Both the position numbers and the translations under genes were made by a program. The notes under the pieces are model-generated. The model made no database searches. It was not told the DNA's origin and saw only the letters and a list, made by a program, of their open reading frames with translations. From positions 286,882 to 350,881 of the forward strand of contig JAVCCK010000038.1 of the NCBI GenBank assembly GCA_030765525.1: a stretch of DNA of 64,000 nt, given 5' to 3'. Below are positions 26,499 to 35,089 of this stretch, one piece after another. Position 1 is the stretch's first letter. Every line of letters starts with the position of its first letter. The DNA is from Candidatus Lernaella stagnicola (GTDB taxonomy: Bacteria; Lernaellota; Lernaellaia; Lernaellales; Lernaellaceae).

Positions 26499-26577
26499 GC
26501 CAGCCATAGCTCCGCCACCACCACCACTTGCAGGTGATTTCAGCGGGATTGGCGCGGTAATCGTGTTCACACTTCAT
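26485..26577 (-). CDS. trpL: Trp leader peptide
   Basis: A 30-residue ORF runs from ATG 26577 to TGA 26485 on the minus strand. It contains four consecutive Trp codons and a fifth five codons later: the C-terminal part reads [11 protein letters not shown], then RGGL. An intrinsic terminator follows 30 nt downstream, and trpB starts 86 nt after the leader stop. This is the arrangement of ribosome-mediated attenuation: scarce Trp-tRNA stalls the ribosome, the antiterminator forms and trpB is read. No Shine-Dalgarno sequence is visible, and the -10 box ends 6 nt before the ATG, so translation may be leaderless. Confidence 0.85.
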   Translation of the reverse strand: MKCEHDYRANPAEITCKWWWWRSYGWRGGL

Positions 26578-26583
26578 AGAACC

Positions 26584-26611
26584 AGAATACCGGCTTTTTT
26601 CCCGTTGGCAA
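26584..26611 (-). promoter_or_regulatory. Promoter of the trp leader
   Basis: On the minus strand TTGCCA (26611-26606), 16-bp spacer, TATTCT (26589-26584), then 6 nt to the leader ATG at 26577. The start of transcription would fall at or next to the A of the ATG. Confidence 0.45.
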
Positions 26612-26680
26612 GCGCCGTACAAGGATTGACAGACGGGCCACGCGTCTTATCGGTTATAGCGAACCACGACGGAGCAAAGC

Positions 26681-27748
26681 ATGAGCGACAAATGGTTGAT
26701 TTACGGCGCCAACGGCTACACTGCCGGCTTGGTGATTGACGTGGCGACGCGCCGCGGACTGCGACCGATACTCGCCGGGCGCCGGGCCGAAGCGATCCTT
26801 CCCCTGGCCGAAAAACACGGCCTGGAACACCGCATCTTCAGTCTGGACGATCCCGCGAAAACCCACGACGCGCTGATCGACGTGGCCGCCGTCGCGCACC
26901 TGGCGGGGCCCTACGTGCACACCTCGCAAGCCATGGTCGACGCCTGCCTGGCGACCGGCACCAACTACCTGGACATCACCGGCGAGTTCGTCGTGTTCGA
27001 GTCGATCTTCCGGCTCGACGAAGAAGCCAGGCAAAACAACGTGTCGCTCATCCCCGGCGTCGGCTTCGATGTCGTGTCCACCGATTGCCTGGCCAAGATG
27101 CTCGCCGACGCCCTGCCCGACGCGGTCGAACTCGAGCTGGCGTTCACGGCCTTCGGCGGCAAGGGAACGTCGATCAGCCGCGGCACGCTCAAGACGATGA
27201 TCGAATTCATGACCGCCGGCAGTGTCGTGCGGCGCGACGGCAAGCTCGAACCGGTGCCCGCCGCTTGGCGTACGCCGCGCATCGCGTTTCCCAGCGGCGG
27301 CCGCGCCACGGTGACGATCCCGTGGGGCGATATTTCCACCGCTTACCGAAGCACGGGCATTCCGAATATCGCCGTGTACACGACCGCCCCGGCGCGCGCG
27401 TATCGCGTCGTCGAATTCTTGGCGCCGGTCTTCAAGCCGCGTTTCGTGCGACGCGCTCTGCAACACCTCGTGCAGGCGACGGTCGTGGGTCCGGACGCCG
27501 AAGCCCGCGCCGCCACGCACAGTGAGGTGTGGGGTCGCGTCACCAACGCCGCGGGGAAGTCCGTGACAGCGACCTATCGTGGGCCCGAAGCGTATTCGCT
27601 GACGGCCGATGCCGTGGTGCGGGCGGTTCAACACGTGCTGGCCGGTAACGCACCGGCTGGCGCGCTGACGCCGTCGCTGGCGTTCGGCAAGGATTTTCTG
27701 CTGGAATTGGATGGCGTGTCGGCACCCGAGTTCACGCCCGCGGTGTAG
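26681..27748 (+). CDS. Saccharopine dehydrogenase-like NAD(P) oxidoreductase
   Basis: The Rossmann start WLIYGANGYTAGLVIDVATR, then ILAGRRAEAILPLA, HLAGPYVHTSQAMVDACLATG and YLDITGEFVVFE, matches the saccharopine dehydrogenase-like / trans-acting enoyl reductase family. In that family such proteins reduce lipid or polyketide double bonds, or act on unknown substrates. The length of 355 residues is normal. GGAG sits 9 nt upstream of ATG 26681. It is divergent from the trp leader; a TTGACA box at 26626-26631 may serve as its -35 element, with a weak -10. True saccharopine dehydrogenase activity is unlikely from the sequence pattern. Confidence 0.75.
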   Translation: MSDKWLIYGANGYTAGLVIDVATRRGLRPILAGRRAEAILPLAEKHGLEHRIFSLDDPAKTHDALIDVAAVAHLAGPYVHTSQAMVDACLATGTNYLDITGEFVVFESIFRLDEEARQNNVSLIPGVGFDVVSTDCLAKMLADALPDAVELELAFTAFGGKGTSISRGTLKTMIEFMTAGSVVRRDGKLEPVPAAWRTPRIAFPSGGRATVTIPWGDISTAYRSTGIPNIAVYTTAPARAYRVVEFLAPVFKPRFVRRALQHLVQATVVGPDAEARAATHSEVWGRVTNAAGKSVTATYRGPEAYSLTADAVVRAVQHVLAGNAPAGALTPSLAFGKDFLLELDGVSAPEFTPAV

Positions 27749-27751
27749 ATT

Positions 27752-28282
27752 TCAACCGATGCGCTCGAACGCGCCGGGCACTTGATAACGGCGGGCCATC
27801 TCGACGTAGAGTTGCTTCCCGTAGCCCCAAAGCGCCCGGTGTTTTTCGGTCACCTCGCCGATCACCTGCGCGGGCACGCCGACGGCGCGGACCTGCGGGG
27901 GAATCTGCTGGCTGTTTCGCACCAGCGCCATTTCGCCGATGATCGCCCACTCGCCGACCACTGAATAATCGCTCACCGTGGCGCGCATGCCGATGGTGAC
28001 GTCGTCGTGAATCGTCGCGTTGTGGATCATGGCGCCGTGCCCCACGGTGACGCGCTTGCCGAACACCGCCTTGTCGTCGGGCCGGGCGTGTACGATCACG
28101 CCTTCCTCGATGGCGGTACCGTCGCCGATGATGATCGTGCCGTAATCGCCGCGCAGAATCGCCCCGTGGCCGATGTAGACGTTTTTGCCGATGCGCACGT
28201 CGCCGATCACCAAGGCCGATTCGGCGACAAAAGCGCTCTCGTCCACTTGCGGAACGCGATCCTCAAATCGATAGATGCCCAT
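27752..28282 (-). CDS. Gamma-carbonic anhydrase-like hexapeptide protein
   Basis: The start at 28282 shares one base with the upstream gene's TAA (TAATG), with GGGGAG as ribosome site. The chain shows left-handed beta-helix repeats (VIGDVRIGKNVYIGHGAIL, TIIIGDGTAIEEGVIV, VTIGMRATVSDYSVVG). Zinc-ligand histidines lie in GVIVHARPDD and VGHGAMIHNA, as in YrdA/PaaY/Cam-type proteins, which bind Zn or Fe as trimers. Length 176 residues is typical. Many bacterial members lack proven carbonic anhydrase activity. The coupling to an SGNH hydrolase gene is unusual for this family. Confidence 0.85.
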   Translation of the reverse strand: MGIYRFEDRVPQVDESAFVAESALVIGDVRIGKNVYIGHGAILRGDYGTIIIGDGTAIEEGVIVHARPDDKAVFGKRVTVGHGAMIHNATIHDDVTIGMRATVSDYSVVGEWAIIGEMALVRNSQQIPPQVRAVGVPAQVIGEVTEKHRALWGYGKQLYVEMARRYQVPGAFERIG

Positions 28283-29310
28283 TACTCCCCCGTTTCTCTT
28301 TCGTGTTCCGAATGTAAAGCGCGCGCTACCTGAAGCGCCGCCAGTTCGTGTCCCGCCGCCGACCAATGACCGTCCGGTAAAAACAAATGGCCGGCATTCA
28401 ACGCCGCAAAGGACGGCCCGAGGTCGACGCACGCCACGCCGTGATCGGCACACCATTGCGTTATCCGCTTAGCCGGTCGGGCCGTGTCCCAGGCGTGTTT
28501 CTGCATCTCCGGATAGCGCGCGAGCAATTCTAAAAACGCCGCCGCATCGACGCGCCACCGCTCACCCACCACGGCGATGACAAGCTGCGCCCCGCCCGCC
28601 TCCACGCGCTCGCGTATGCGATCCAACAAGGCGTAGGTCACGTGCCACGCCTCCTGCCAGGGCGGAGTTTCGTTGGTCGCGTACACCCAAAAGTCGAGCG
28701 GCACTCCCTCGCCGGCGTCGATCAGTTCCTGCTTCTGCCGGGCGAATCCCAGCCGACGCCTGATCTCTCCGACGACGCGCAGGGAACCGCCATCTTCGCG
28801 CGGCGCAGCCACCCCAGGCTTCAACACTAAACGACCATCGACCAAGTGATAAAACAGTTTGTCCTTTTTCGGCTCCAGCTCAAAGGAATTATTCATCACG
28901 TCGTTGGCGGGCAGGAACACCAGGACGACCACCTCCGGCCGCCATCGCGACAGGTAGTGCTCGATCGCCTGCAACTCGGCCGCTTGCCCGGCCCCCGGCT
29001 GCCCGACGGCGAGAACCGTCGCGGGCTCTTGCGCATCCAGGTAATGTTCGACGCGCGGGCCGATGCGCTGCAGCGGCGAGACACCGACGCCTTCGACGAA
29101 AGAATCGCCGACCAGCAACACGCGGCGCGTTCCCGCCGCAACATCCGGGTTGAGACGTTCGAAATCGGGGCGGCTCGGCTCCGGTTGCGGCGCGGTGATG
29201 CGTAGGGCGATTTCCCAACCGCCCAAGATAAACACCGACACCAACACCAGTGCGCCGACGCCGACTAAGACTTTTTTCGCTGACGATGACATCGGCCTAT
29301 TCTGAATCAT
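28282..29310 (-). CDS. Membrane-anchored SGNH/GDSL hydrolase-like protein
   Basis: ATG 29310 follows AAGGCGGGCGG; an inner ATG at 29292 is also possible. One N-terminal membrane helix (VLVGVGALVLVSVFILGGW) anchors the protein. Next comes RVLLVGDSFVEGVGVSP, block I of SGNH hydrolases with the nucleophile Ser. Block III-like VFLPANDVMNN and the C-terminal catalytic pair DGHWSAAGH follow. Substrates of this fold are usually acyl esters on sugars or cell-wall polymers. The enzyme should face the periplasm. It is coupled to the gamma-carbonic anhydrase-like gene and divergent from the HEAT-repeat gene. Confidence 0.8.
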   Translation of the reverse strand: MIQNRPMSSSAKKVLVGVGALVLVSVFILGGWEIALRITAPQPEPSRPDFERLNPDVAAGTRRVLLVGDSFVEGVGVSPLQRIGPRVEHYLDAQEPATVLAVGQPGAGQAAELQAIEHYLSRWRPEVVVLVFLPANDVMNNSFELEPKKDKLFYHLVDGRLVLKPGVAAPREDGGSLRVVGEIRRRLGFARQKQELIDAGEGVPLDFWVYATNETPPWQEAWHVTYALLDRIRERVEAGGAQLVIAVVGERWRVDAAAFLELLARYPEMQKHAWDTARPAKRITQWCADHGVACVDLGPSFAALNAGHLFLPDGHWSAAGHELAALQVARALHSEHERETGE

Positions 29311-29338
29311 CCGCCCGCCTTTCGCCAAGGGCGGGGAA

Positions 29339-29367
29339 TTGCCCGCCGCGCGGCGACGCTATATGAT
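29339..29367 (+). promoter_or_regulatory. Promoter of the HEAT-repeat lipoprotein gene
   Basis: TTGCCC (29339-29344), 17 bp, TATGAT (29362-29367), then 6 nt to the ATG at 29374. No ribosome site is visible, so a leaderless message is likely. Confidence 0.55.
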
Positions 29368-29373
29368 CGTCTC

Positions 29374-30999
29374 ATGCGTTCCTGGTGTTGGATTCTTTTG
29401 ATGTTCGCGATCGTCGTCGGCTGCTCGTGCGGCCCCCCGGCTGTCGCGAAAGATGTAACCCGAGACGGCATTCCCGACCGCCGCAACCTCGCGTGCGCGT
29501 CGATGTTAGAAGTCTACGCCGCGCAAAACAACTTCACCGGCGAGAACCTCTTTAGCCAGAATCTAGCCGACGCGCCGCCCGCGTTGAAGTACCAATGCCG
29601 TTGGCTCCTCGAAACGCGAAGCAGCGGCGCATATGCGGTGATTTTCACGAAGTCGAAAAATCCGCAGTGGAAAGATCTGGAGAAACACACCGATCCGCAG
29701 GATATCATCGACAACTTGGCGTTTTGGCAGAGGACTTTCCTCGCCGACGGTTCCTGGCCCAAGGGCGACACCCAACCCCTGCGCGCCAGGCTGCAATCGC
29801 CGGACGCCGACGTTCGCTTGTTTGCCGCCGAAACACTCGGAGCCGTGGGCGACACGGCTACCGCGCCCGCCCTCATCCAACGATTGCGGCAGGATACCGA
29901 CGCGGCGGTTCGCTTCAAAGCCGCTTGGGCGTTGGGGCGCATGCAGTACACCGCCGCCGCGCCCGCGCTCACTGCCGCGCTCGATGACGCTGATTTCGAC
30001 GTCGTTCGCCAAGCCGCGGTGTCGTTGGGACACGTGGGCGATCCACAAGCCTTACCCGCTTTGTGGAGGCACCTGCGCGTACCCAGTTCCTTCGTGCAGC
30101 ATTCGATCATCGCGGCGTTGGAGGAAATGGCGCGGCGAGACCGGAAGCGTCTCGCAGCATCCTACCGCAAGCTGAACGACAAAGAGAAAACCGCGGTAAA
30201 GAAGGTTTTAACCCTACGCGGCGGCGCGTCGCTTTTCACGGCAATCGGCGAGCCGATCCCCAAGCCACCACCGCCCGAGGACGCCAAGGCCGAAGCCCGC
30301 AAGGAAACCACAACGCGCCGGCTCGTAGAGTTGCTTGGCCATCGGGACCGCGAAGTGACAAAAGAAGCGGTGTCGTCGCTCGCGCTGCACCCGTCGCCGG
30401 AGGCCGCCGAAGCGCTGGTCGAGTTGTATCCGAAATGCGATCCGGATACGCGGGCGATGATCATCACGACGCTGGGCATCATCGCTTCGCCGAAAGGCAA
30501 GCCCGTGTTGCTCGCCGCGCTGAAGGAAAAGGATACGGAATTCCTGCGTCGCGCTCTCGTGTCGCTGGCGTTGGTCGGTTCGTCGGCTGATGCGCCGACG
30601 GTTGCTCCGTTCCTAAAACACGCCGACGCCGCTGTGCGCGAGAAGGCCGTCATCGCCATGGGCACCTTTCAGGCGTCGGATCCCGCGTTGACCGAGGCGA
30701 CGCACGACCGCGCCGAACGCGTGCAGTACTGGGCGGTGTGGGCGCTGGGACGCAGTGGGGATCCGACGGCTGCGGCGTCAATCAAACCGAAGTTGGAGAC
30801 GAATTTAGGCTATTGGAAAATCGTGGCCGGCCGAGCCTTGGCGAACGTGAACGGGACCGCCCGGCCCGACCCGAAACAAACGAAAGATTGGCTTTGGTTT
30901 CTATGGAGCCTCGGACAAAAAGACACTCTGGTGGCGCGCCACAAAATGTTCCACCTGGGAACGCCCGATACCGACGAAAACACCCGCCTCGGTCAGTGA
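29374..30999 (+). CDS. HEAT-repeat lipoprotein
   Basis: The 541-residue protein has a lipoprotein-type start (MRSWCWILLMFAIVVGCSC). From residue about 130 it consists of PBS-lyase/HEAT-type repeats. Examples are LQSPDADVRLFAAETLGAVG, AAVRFKAAWALGRMQYTAA, DFDVVRQAAVSLGHVGDP and KEAVSSLALHPSPEAAEAL. A Pro-rich, charged linker near 295 (PKPPPPEDAKAEARKE) splits the repeats into two arrays. HEAT superhelices are protein-binding scaffolds; no enzymatic motif is seen. The 3' end overlaps the convergent membrane-protein gene by 7 nt. Confidence 0.8.
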   Translation: MRSWCWILLMFAIVVGCSCGPPAVAKDVTRDGIPDRRNLACASMLEVYAAQNNFTGENLFSQNLADAPPALKYQCRWLLETRSSGAYAVIFTKSKNPQWKDLEKHTDPQDIIDNLAFWQRTFLADGSWPKGDTQPLRARLQSPDADVRLFAAETLGAVGDTATAPALIQRLRQDTDAAVRFKAAWALGRMQYTAAAPALTAALDDADFDVVRQAAVSLGHVGDPQALPALWRHLRVPSSFVQHSIIAALEEMARRDRKRLAASYRKLNDKEKTAVKKVLTLRGGASLFTAIGEPIPKPPPPEDAKAEARKETTTRRLVELLGHRDREVTKEAVSSLALHPSPEAAEALVELYPKCDPDTRAMIITTLGIIASPKGKPVLLAALKEKDTEFLRRALVSLALVGSSADAPTVAPFLKHADAAVREKAVIAMGTFQASDPALTEATHDRAERVQYWAVWALGRSGDPTAAASIKPKLETNLGYWKIVAGRALANVNGTARPDPKQTKDWLWFLWSLGQKDTLVARHKMFHLGTPDTDENTRLGQ

Positions 31000-32762
31000 C
31001 TCAACCGAACCAGATTCGTGCATTCACCGATGACCGTGACGTCGTCGGCAACGACTCCGCCCTCTTCGAGCAAGCGTCTCACGGTATTGACCGCTTCGGG
31101 ACGCATGTGCCGGTACGCGCACACATCAACGACCAGAGCCGCGACGCCCGCCGCACGTAAGTCCTGCGCGCCCTGCGCCGCCGTTTGCCGCACGTCGACC
31201 TCGACCCCCGCGTTTTCAAGCTTCGCCAAACGAGCCAGCAAACCGTTTCGCGTCACGAAGGGCGGCAGAAAACCGGTAATGCTGTCAACAATCGGGCGGC
31301 CATGCCACACCTGATTGGCGAAGCGGTCGCGCCGCAGCAGGTCGGGATTCTCCGGGTCGAAAAAGGGTAATTCGACGACCGCCCCCGCGCTCTGCCGCGC
31401 CGCTTGGGTAACTTCCTCGCTGGACGGTGCGCGCGCCAAGTCGTCAGCCCGCCAAAACGGAGCGGCCAGCAAGGCGATCTCAACCAGCGCCGCCAGCACG
31501 CACAAGCCGCCCACAAACCCACCTCTGCGCCCGAATTTCTCGACGAGCGCCGCGGCCCCGGCGGCCGCTGCGAGCGCCGCAAACAGCATCGCCGCCTGTC
31601 CGAAACGAAACGGCTCCAAGAACCAGCGAAGCGGCGGTACCAGGTAGTATCCGGCCAGATACACGGGGTTGGCGGGCCACGGCAAACCGACCTTCGCCGT
31701 CAACAACAGGTACGGCCCGGTGGACAAAACCATCAGCAGCAACGCCGCGATCACCCACCCCATGACCTGCCGCGCGCGGTAGATCACACCGGCCAGGGCG
31801 AGGATCGTGATGCCGAAAGTCAGCGTCACGGTCTTGGCAAACAGCGAGCCTTCGGCGATTCGCGCGACGTGCGGACGCCAGTAATCAAGAAGACCGGCGG
31901 CGTAGTACGACGAAGCTCCCGGCGCGAAATCGACCCAAGGCGGGGCCGGTCGAATGGCGGCGAAACCCGTGGCGGCGAGCATGGAGTCGGCCGAGCGCAG
32001 CGTCCACGCCAACGCGAAAAGGAAGGGCGAGGCCAACAACGCGCCGCCGAGCAACCCAAACGCCACGCGAAGCCAACCCGCGCGGTCGAGCGAGACGCCG
32101 GTAGTTTTTTTTCGCCGAAACGGTAACAGCACCAGCCACACGGCCAGCGCGACCGCCGCCAACACCGCGACGTACGCCCCGGAAATCAACGTCAACGCCA
32201 GGCTCACCGCCAATCCTACAACGCCGCCGCGCGAGGGGCCGTCGGCCACCCGTTCGAGGTAAAGCAGCGCCCACGGCAGGAAGCCCAGGCCGAGTATCTC
32301 CGTCGCGCCCGAAGCCGTCGCGTAACACGTCATGAAGGGTGACAAGCCGAAACCAACGCCCGCGACCAAGCCGCCCACGCGGCTGCCGGTAAGGCGTTCG
32401 GCCAGTCGAAACGCGCCAAGAAAGCCGACGGCCAGCAGCAGCCACACGGTGATGTTGTAGGCCGCGTTCAGCCCGAACACGGCTCGCAGCGGCGCGGCGA
32501 TCGCGGCGACGATCGGCTTGGAAGGGAACAACAGACCGCCGCGGGGAAAGGCGATGCGGTTCGTACGCAGGGGTAGGTGACCATCGGCGAGGCTGTCGGC
32601 GACGTAATCAATATCCCAAAGCGCCGTGTAAACGTCGGACTGCCGGTGACCCGCCACGGCGTCCGGCCCGGCGGCCAACGGCGCAACAAACGCGGGCAAC
32701 GCGATCATCAACGCCAGCAATAGCGGCACGAGCCGCTGCCCGAGGTCCCTTTGCTTCGTCAC
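30993..32762 (-). CDS. Multi-pass membrane protein, GT-C/YfhO-like
   Basis: GTG 32762 has a strong GGGGGAGG upstream and is preferred over an extension to 32792. About twelve hydrophobic helices fill residues 10-470. The first large periplasmic loop (AGHRQSDVYTALWDIDYVAD) carries the Asp residues expected of the GT-C glycosyltransferase active site. About 120 C-terminal residues form a soluble domain (AVVELPFFDPENPDLLRRD, VWHGRPIVDSITGF). Such proteins transfer sugars from lipid-phosphate donors onto proteins, lipids or polymers. The exact donor is unknown. It fits the envelope-modification neighbourhood. Confidence 0.65.
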   Translation of the reverse strand: MTKQRDLGQRLVPLLLALMIALPAFVAPLAAGPDAVAGHRQSDVYTALWDIDYVADSLADGHLPLRTNRIAFPRGGLLFPSKPIVAAIAAPLRAVFGLNAAYNITVWLLLAVGFLGAFRLAERLTGSRVGGLVAGVGFGLSPFMTCYATASGATEILGLGFLPWALLYLERVADGPSRGGVVGLAVSLALTLISGAYVAVLAAVALAVWLVLLPFRRKKTTGVSLDRAGWLRVAFGLLGGALLASPFLFALAWTLRSADSMLAATGFAAIRPAPPWVDFAPGASSYYAAGLLDYWRPHVARIAEGSLFAKTVTLTFGITILALAGVIYRARQVMGWVIAALLLMVLSTGPYLLLTAKVGLPWPANPVYLAGYYLVPPLRWFLEPFRFGQAAMLFAALAAAAGAAALVEKFGRRGGFVGGLCVLAALVEIALLAAPFWRADDLARAPSSEEVTQAARQSAGAVVELPFFDPENPDLLRRDRFANQVWHGRPIVDSITGFLPPFVTRNGLLARLAKLENAGVEVDVRQTAAQGAQDLRAAGVAALVVDVCAYRHMRPEAVNTVRRLLEEGGVVADDVTVIGECTNLVRLSH

Positions 32763-32878
32763 AGCCTCCCCCTTCGCGGGGTAGTGAAGCACAAAACCGC
32801 GCCGGGCAAAAGCAGCCGAACTTTTAGTGACGGGGCGGGTCTGCTAGATTGTTCTCGAACAGCCATGCGGAGTGTACC

Positions 32879-33445
32879 GTGAACGACAAACTCGGATGGA
32901 CCCTCGCGGCGGTCTTGTTGGTGATTTGCGCGGCCTTTTCGTTTTTCCTGATTCACCGCGCCGCCGACCAGGCCCGCGTGCCGGTCTTCATGCCGCTGGT
33001 CGTCGACCAAGGCGCGCCGCCGCCCGAGGCCGACACCTCTCCCGGTCCCGACGCCCCGCCGCCCAACCTGGAAAACGCCGGCGTCGAGTCGATGACCATT
33101 CTGCAACAGGCCGGTCGCCTGGGCCCCACGGTCAGCCTGGAAGACTTCGTGCGCGGGCTGATCTTCCTCGACGAACAGCAAGGTGAGCTGGGCCTGACCA
33201 AGGAACAGAAGGCGCGCCTGTTGCCGATCTTGGGTCGCGCCATGGAACGACGCGGCGAGCTGTTGGCGATCGAGGAAAAAATCCGCGAGTTGGAATCCGC
33301 CTTGCCCGCGCAAGCCGAGCACGCTGCGGCGGTTCTCACGCCGAAGCAAATCGAAAAGATGGTCGACGGCCGCGACGAAATTTCGATCCGGCATTTCGAA
33401 AACACTTACTGGACGTTGGTGATGGCAAAATGGCGTCTCGAATAA
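32879..33445 (+). CDS. Single-pass membrane protein, unknown, paralogue A
   Basis: GTG 32879 follows GGAG. An N-terminal helix (WTLAAVLLVICAAFSFFL) is followed by a Pro-rich linker (APPPEADTSPGPDAPPP). A globular C-terminal domain starts SLEDFVRGLIFLDEQQ, with LTKEQKARLLPILGRAMERR. The same linker-plus-domain layout recurs in the third gene of the cluster (ADDVVRGLIYLVKK, VTKAQAAQLLPLVTQM), so these are paralogues. Unknown function. The gene overlaps the next by 16 nt, which implies translational coupling and a joint complex in the inner membrane. Confidence 0.65.
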   Translation: MNDKLGWTLAAVLLVICAAFSFFLIHRAADQARVPVFMPLVVDQGAPPPEADTSPGPDAPPPNLENAGVESMTILQQAGRLGPTVSLEDFVRGLIFLDEQQGELGLTKEQKARLLPILGRAMERRGELLAIEEKIRELESALPAQAEHAAAVLTPKQIEKMVDGRDEISIRHFENTYWTLVMAKWRLE

Positions 33446-33834
33446 TCAGCAGCCCCTGGCTCCTGGCGATTGCCCTGGGCCTGGTGGTAATCGCGCAGGT
33501 GGTCGTCTTTCTGGCCCTGCCCACGGGAAGCGGCGACGCCGTGCTGGTGCCCATTCGCCCGCCACTCACCCGCCCCGCGCCGGAGGAAGCGCTGTTGATA
33601 CCCGGCCGCGAACCGCCCCCGCCCCGCCCCGATGAACGAACGGCCGCGCTCGCCGACCAGGCCGCGCACCTACGGGTGGAGTTGGCGCGTGACGCCCAAT
33701 TACTCGGCGCCGCGGTCAACGTGGATCAACTGCTGTTCATCCTCGGTCAACGCGACCGCTTGGTGCGCGATCAATACGAAGGGCAGATGTACGTCGAATT
33801 GCAGGACGCGTTGGCGGAAAGGTCGCAGCCATGA
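33430..33834 (+). CDS. Single-pass membrane protein, unknown, middle gene
   Basis: The 134-residue protein has an N-terminal helix (WLLAIALGLVVIAQVVVFLA) and a Pro-rich linker (PGREPPPPRPDERTAAL). A helical C-terminal segment follows (HLRVELARDAQLLGAAVNVD). It lacks the VRGLI domain of its two neighbours. It overlaps the previous gene by 16 nt and the next by 4 nt (ATGA). It is probably a subunit of the same membrane complex. I recognise no family. Confidence 0.6.
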   Translation: MASRIISSPWLLAIALGLVVIAQVVVFLALPTGSGDAVLVPIRPPLTRPAPEEALLIPGREPPPPRPDERTAALADQAAHLRVELARDAQLLGAAVNVDQLLFILGQRDRLVRDQYEGQMYVELQDALAERSQP

Positions 33835-34319
33835 CACGCGGCCCACGAATCTTTATCGCGCTGTGCCTCGTATTCCTGGCGGCGCAGGTGTTCGTGTTGC
33901 TTCGCCTCAACGCGCGCGACGCACGGCCGCGCTTCGTGGTGATCCCCCATTCGGTCGCCCTGAGCCAACCGACGCCCGCGCCTGTCGACCCGGTCTCCTC
34001 GCCCGTCGCCGGGCTCACCGCGGATGACGTCGTGCGCGGATTGATATACCTCGTGAAAAAGGAAACCGAGACGCCCGTGACCAAAGCGCAGGCGGCGCAA
34101 TTGTTGCCGTTGGTTACGCAGATGCGTCTCGACCGCCACGCGCTGCTCACCGTGCGCCAGCAGAGGCACGAGGCCAACGAGGCATCCATGGAAGATGCGC
34201 TGGCCATCGGCTCACTGTTGACCAACCGGCAGTTGAACGCCGTGCTGGAGCGACGCGCGTCGCAACCGCTATCTGCAAAAGATTGGGAACACTTCCGGCA
34301 CCGGTTGGCGGCCGATTAG
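33831..34319 (+). CDS. Single-pass membrane protein, unknown, paralogue C
   Basis: Start ATG overlaps the preceding stop by four bases. An N-terminal helix (IFIALCLVFLAAQVFVLL) and a Pro/Ser-rich linker (PTPAPVDPVSSPVAG) come first. Next is LTADDVVRGLIYLVKKETET, then AAQLLPLVTQMRLDRHALL. The domain resembles that of the first gene in the cluster. The protein ends with a helix (WEHFRHRLAAD). The three genes form a translationally coupled set of single-pass proteins. Function unknown. Confidence 0.65.
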   Translation: MTRGPRIFIALCLVFLAAQVFVLLRLNARDARPRFVVIPHSVALSQPTPAPVDPVSSPVAGLTADDVVRGLIYLVKKETETPVTKAQAAQLLPLVTQMRLDRHALLTVRQQRHEANEASMEDALAIGSLLTNRQLNAVLERRASQPLSAKDWEHFRHRLAAD

Positions 34320-35023
34320 CCGGTGATCCACGCCACGAACCGCCACGCGCCAAGCAGAATCAACGCCAGCAACACGAGGTAGATCGCCAACTCGTAGCGG
34401 GGTATGGCCTCGGCGGGCGCGTCCGCACTTTCAACTTCCACGGGTTCGAGCTTGCCGCGCAGCGCGGCCCACAGCGTTCCGGCGCCGGGCAGAATCATCG
34501 GCACGGCGGCGCGGTAGGCGCGGTAGCTCTCGCCGAAAGCGCGCTCGGTGTAGCGCTCCTGGATGAAGCGGTTGGTCAACAAAGAATACGCCAGCAGCGC
34601 CGGCACGAAGCCGAACAAAAACGTGGGCGAACCCACCGCCACGCCCAGCGCGACGACGCCGAGCAGTTTGCCGATCACCGAAGGATGCCGGACCAGCGCG
34701 TAGGGCCCGCCGGTCACCAAGCGCTGCGGCCCGCCGAGATGAGACCCCGGCGACCCCTCGCCGAGGATCAACAAATACGCGTAGCTGTACGCGACGACCA
34801 CTCCGCCCAGCGCCGCCAACGCGGCCGCGATCGCATAGCACCCGAGCGTGCGCGGCAGACTCGGCCAGCCGAAATGATGATCGAGGCGCGTGGCGAAGTA
34901 AGCCAACACCAAGGTTGCCGGCGCCAGCACAAACAGGTGGATGGCGAAGTTCTTGTAGATGAGCGGATTGCGCATCGCTTCCCAGAAAGCGCGCAGACTG
35001 ATTCTCTTCGCCGCCGGCCGCAT
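34316..35023 (-). CDS. Isoprenylcysteine/phospholipid methyltransferase-like membrane protein
   Basis: The start at 35023 has a strong GGGGAGGG upstream. Five to six membrane helices are visible. The C-terminal motif GGPYALVRHPSVIGKLLG is followed by RYTERAFGESYRAYRAAVP. Together they form the SAM-binding signature of the isoprenylcysteine carboxyl methyltransferase/PEMT superfamily. In bacteria such proteins methylate membrane lipids or small hydrophobic molecules; true prenylated-protein substrates are unlikely. The gene overlaps the last base triplet of the convergent cluster, tail-to-tail. Confidence 0.75.
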   Translation of the reverse strand: MRPAAKRISLRAFWEAMRNPLIYKNFAIHLFVLAPATLVLAYFATRLDHHFGWPSLPRTLGCYAIAAALAALGGVVVAYSYAYLLILGEGSPGSHLGGPQRLVTGGPYALVRHPSVIGKLLGVVALGVAVGSPTFLFGFVPALLAYSLLTNRFIQERYTERAFGESYRAYRAAVPMILPGAGTLWAALRGKLEPVEVESADAPAEAIPRYELAIYLVLLALILLGAWRFVAWITG

Positions 35024-35089
35024 CACCCTCCCCAACGTGATATTTTCTGCACCTAACCAGAGTCGCCGGAGTTTGGCAAATCTCTCGTT

